NCBI GenBank assembly: GCA_964483105.1
Contig: CAYZZU010000064.1
Span: 1-5,862 of the forward strand
DNA: 5,862 bases
Direction: 5' to 3'
From: CAYZZU01 sp964483105
GTDB taxonomy: Bacteria > CG2-30-53-67
Below the pieces are notes generated by a model. The model was not told where the DNA came from and ran no database searches. It was given only the letters and a program-made list of their open reading frames with translations. This document shows, piece by piece, positions 4,538-5,862 of this stretch. Made by a program: the position numbers and the translations under genes. The first letter of the stretch is position 1. Every line of letters starts with the position of its first letter.

Positions 4538-5788
4538 ATGGAGAACCTGTTACGGACACTTCAGAGCATTTCACAAAGATGTGTCCGTTGCGGCGCATGT
4601 CAGGCAGTCTGTCCGGTCTACACGGAAATCCTGGACGAAGCCCATGTCGCGCGCGGGAGAATGGCTCTCATCGCGGCACACCTTGCAGGCGAAATAGAAG
4701 AACCGGAAACGCTGAGAAAGATCCTCTCTACGTGTATCGGTTGCAAAGCCTGCACCTCGCACTGTCCATCCGGAGCCGAAGCCGACTTTGCCATCCTGAT
4801 CGAAAAAGCAAAACTTGTCCGCGAAAGCGGCTTTCCTCTTCATGAAAGGTTCCTTTCAAGACAGGTCTTTTTGAAACCGAAGATTCTCTCCACGGTAACC
4901 CGCCTGCTGAATATCTTCGACCGGAGAATCTATATTCCCCTTTCACAGAGACGATTCATACGACATGCCCTTCCTTACATCCGGAATGGGCGGGAACGAA
5001 AGATTCCCGAAATCCCACCCTATTCTTTTCACGACCGTCTCCCCCATGTTGCAACCTCTCCCAAAACCGGGGAGCGAGTCGCGTTCTTTTATGGATGCGC
5101 AGTCAATCATCTCTTTCCCCGTTGGGGAGAAGATCTGTTACACATATTAACCTCTCGAAACATTGACGTGATTGTACCGGACGGACAGGTTTGCTGCGGT
5201 TCACCCGCTTTGGCAATGGGTGATTTCGAAACAGCGAAAATGATGATTCAAACCAACCTTTCCGTCTTCAATGCCCCGGAAATCCAGACGGTCATCACCC
5301 TCTGTGCCACATGCGGCTCAACATTACGGAATCTCTATCCCAGACTGTCGGACAGCGGGGAGGCTCACGCTTTGTCAAACAAAATCATAGATCTCCAGGA
5401 GTTCCTTGCCCAAAGAAATCTCCTTCCCAGGACCACGCCTCATGACTTATCCTGCCGCAAAATCCGCGTGACCTATCATGACCCTTGCCACTTAAACCAC
5501 GGAATGGGCGTGCGTGAAGCCCCCAGAAGAATCCTCCAGAATCTGCCGGGTATCGAGTACATAGAAATGAGGGACGCGGATCGCTGCTGTGGAGGTGGAG
5601 GTCTTTTTTCCGTAACCCATTACGATCTCAGCCTGAAAATCGGTCGCCGCAAGGTAGAAAGGATCCTGGAGTCTGGAGCAGACGTAGTAGCCACGGCCTG
5701 CCCCTCCTGCCATATCCACCTCGAAGATCTTCTCCGAAGAGAAGGATCCCCGATCCGCGTCGTCCACATCTGTGAACTTTTTCATTAG
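4538..5788 (+). CDS. GlcF-like (Fe-S)-binding oxidoreductase subunit
   Basis: This 416-residue protein resembles GlcF and related subunits of glycolate/D-lactate dehydrogenases, which pass electrons from an FAD-dependent 2-hydroxyacid dehydrogenase (GlcD type) to the respiratory chain. Two ferredoxin-type [4Fe-4S] motifs lie at Cys15/18/21/25 and Cys66/69/72/76. Two CCG domains (PF02754) follow: Cys187, Cys219-Cys220, Cys256/Cys259, and Cys317, Cys350-Cys351, Cys388/Cys391. Their spacings (CX31-32CCX35-36CXXC) match the HdrB-type cluster site, and no ligand is missing. The length is typical of GlcF. There is no signal peptide or TM, so it is probably cytoplasmic or membrane-associated. The ATG start lacks a strong ribosome site; only a weak GAGTGAG lies upstream. 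No GlcD partner is visible, though it could lie beyond 5862. LutA-like or Hdr-associated roles cannot be excluded, so I give no symbol. It begins just after a terminator, and its promoter is not clear. Confidence 0.9.
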   Translation: MENLLRTLQSISQRCVRCGACQAVCPVYTEILDEAHVARGRMALIAAHLAGEIEEPETLRKILSTCIGCKACTSHCPSGAEADFAILIEKAKLVRESGFPLHERFLSRQVFLKPKILSTVTRLLNIFDRRIYIPLSQRRFIRHALPYIRNGRERKIPEIPPYSFHDRLPHVATSPKTGERVAFFYGCAVNHLFPRWGEDLLHILTSRNIDVIVPDGQVCCGSPALAMGDFETAKMMIQTNLSVFNAPEIQTVITLCATCGSTLRNLYPRLSDSGEAHALSNKIIDLQEFLAQRNLLPRTTPHDLSCRKIRVTYHDPCHLNHGMGVREAPRRILQNLPGIEYIEMRDADRCCGGGGLFSVTHYDLSLKIGRRKVERILESGADVVATACPSCHIHLEDLLRREGSPIRVVHICELFH

Positions 5789-5805
5789 AATGCCATTAGA
5801 ATGCC
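5784..5805 (+). repeat. Tandem 11-base repeat across the stop codon
   Basis: ATTAGAATGCC occurs twice head to tail (5784-5794 and 5795-5805) with no mismatch. The first copy contains the TAG stop of the GlcF-like gene. It looks like a small recent duplication by slippage. Confidence 0.85.
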
Positions 5806-5815
5806 AGGTGCCAGG
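5802..5815 (+). repeat. Tandem 7-base repeat TGCCAGG
   Basis: TGCCAGG is repeated twice without a gap (5802-5808 and 5809-5815), directly overlapping the end of the 11-base repeat. CCTGG at 5832-5836 could pair with either copy across the T-run. Confidence 0.7.
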
Positions 5816-5829
5816 CAAAATTTTTTCTT
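5802..5829 (+). terminator. Weak terminator-like site after the GlcF-like gene
   Basis: TGCC (5802-5805) can pair with GGCA (5814-5817), and a T-rich run (5821-5829, six T then CTT) follows after three A. The stem is only four pairs, so termination here is doubtful. The position, 13 bases after the stop codon, is suitable. The remaining bases to 5862 show no gene. Confidence 0.25.
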
Positions 5830-5862
5830 CCCTGGTTTCCGATTCTGCTTCCCGTCCGGCAA

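Overview
The window looks like a chromosomal segment of an anaerobic bacterium that makes c-type cytochromes by System II (ResB/CcsA). It is rich in iron-sulfur proteins. The ResB and CcsA sequences, the stand-alone NifU C-terminal domain protein, the small HTH protein ending CQLGCF and the GlcF-like protein all recall Desulfobacterota (former Deltaproteobacteria) or neighbouring phyla. This placement rests on remembered family resemblance, not on a search. There are no mobile elements, tRNA or rRNA genes, or CRISPR arrays, and no non-coding stretch exceeds 300 bases.

Left part (1-961), + strand. Three small genes follow one another: a 62-residue HTH protein with four cysteines, a 72-residue NifU-like Fe-S scaffold domain, and a 55-residue 2[4Fe-4S] ferredoxin. 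The first two have plausible sigma70-type promoters. The 172-base gap before the ferredoxin holds a strong inverted repeat. A very GC-rich hairpin (935-961) closes this group and separates it from a convergent gene.

Middle (963-1523). A UPF0047/YjbQ gene lies on the - strand. Between it and the cytochrome operon are two well-formed promoters back to back: an extended -10 promoter for yjbQ, and an exact-consensus TTGACA-N17-TATAAT promoter for the operon.

Right part (1524-5862), + strand. resB and ccsA form a tight operon (12-base gap) encoding the heme export and cytochrome c heme attachment complex. Both proteins are longer than I expect for their families because of extra membrane segments. 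ResB has an added hydrophobic pair. CcsA has an insert of about 160 residues that looks like a diverged copy of its own first three membrane helices. A textbook intrinsic terminator ends the operon. Only 20 bases beyond its T-run starts a GlcF-like protein with two [4Fe-4S] motifs and two CCG domains, probably the electron-transfer subunit of a 2-hydroxyacid (glycolate or lactate) dehydrogenase. The last 74 bases hold short tandem repeats and a weak terminator-like site.

The genes share a theme of Fe-S and heme redox metabolism. The System II pair matures cytochromes, the ferredoxin and GlcF-like protein carry electrons, and the NifU domain can supply Fe-S clusters. The strongest candidate for something undescribed is the expanded membrane architecture of the ResB-CcsA pair.
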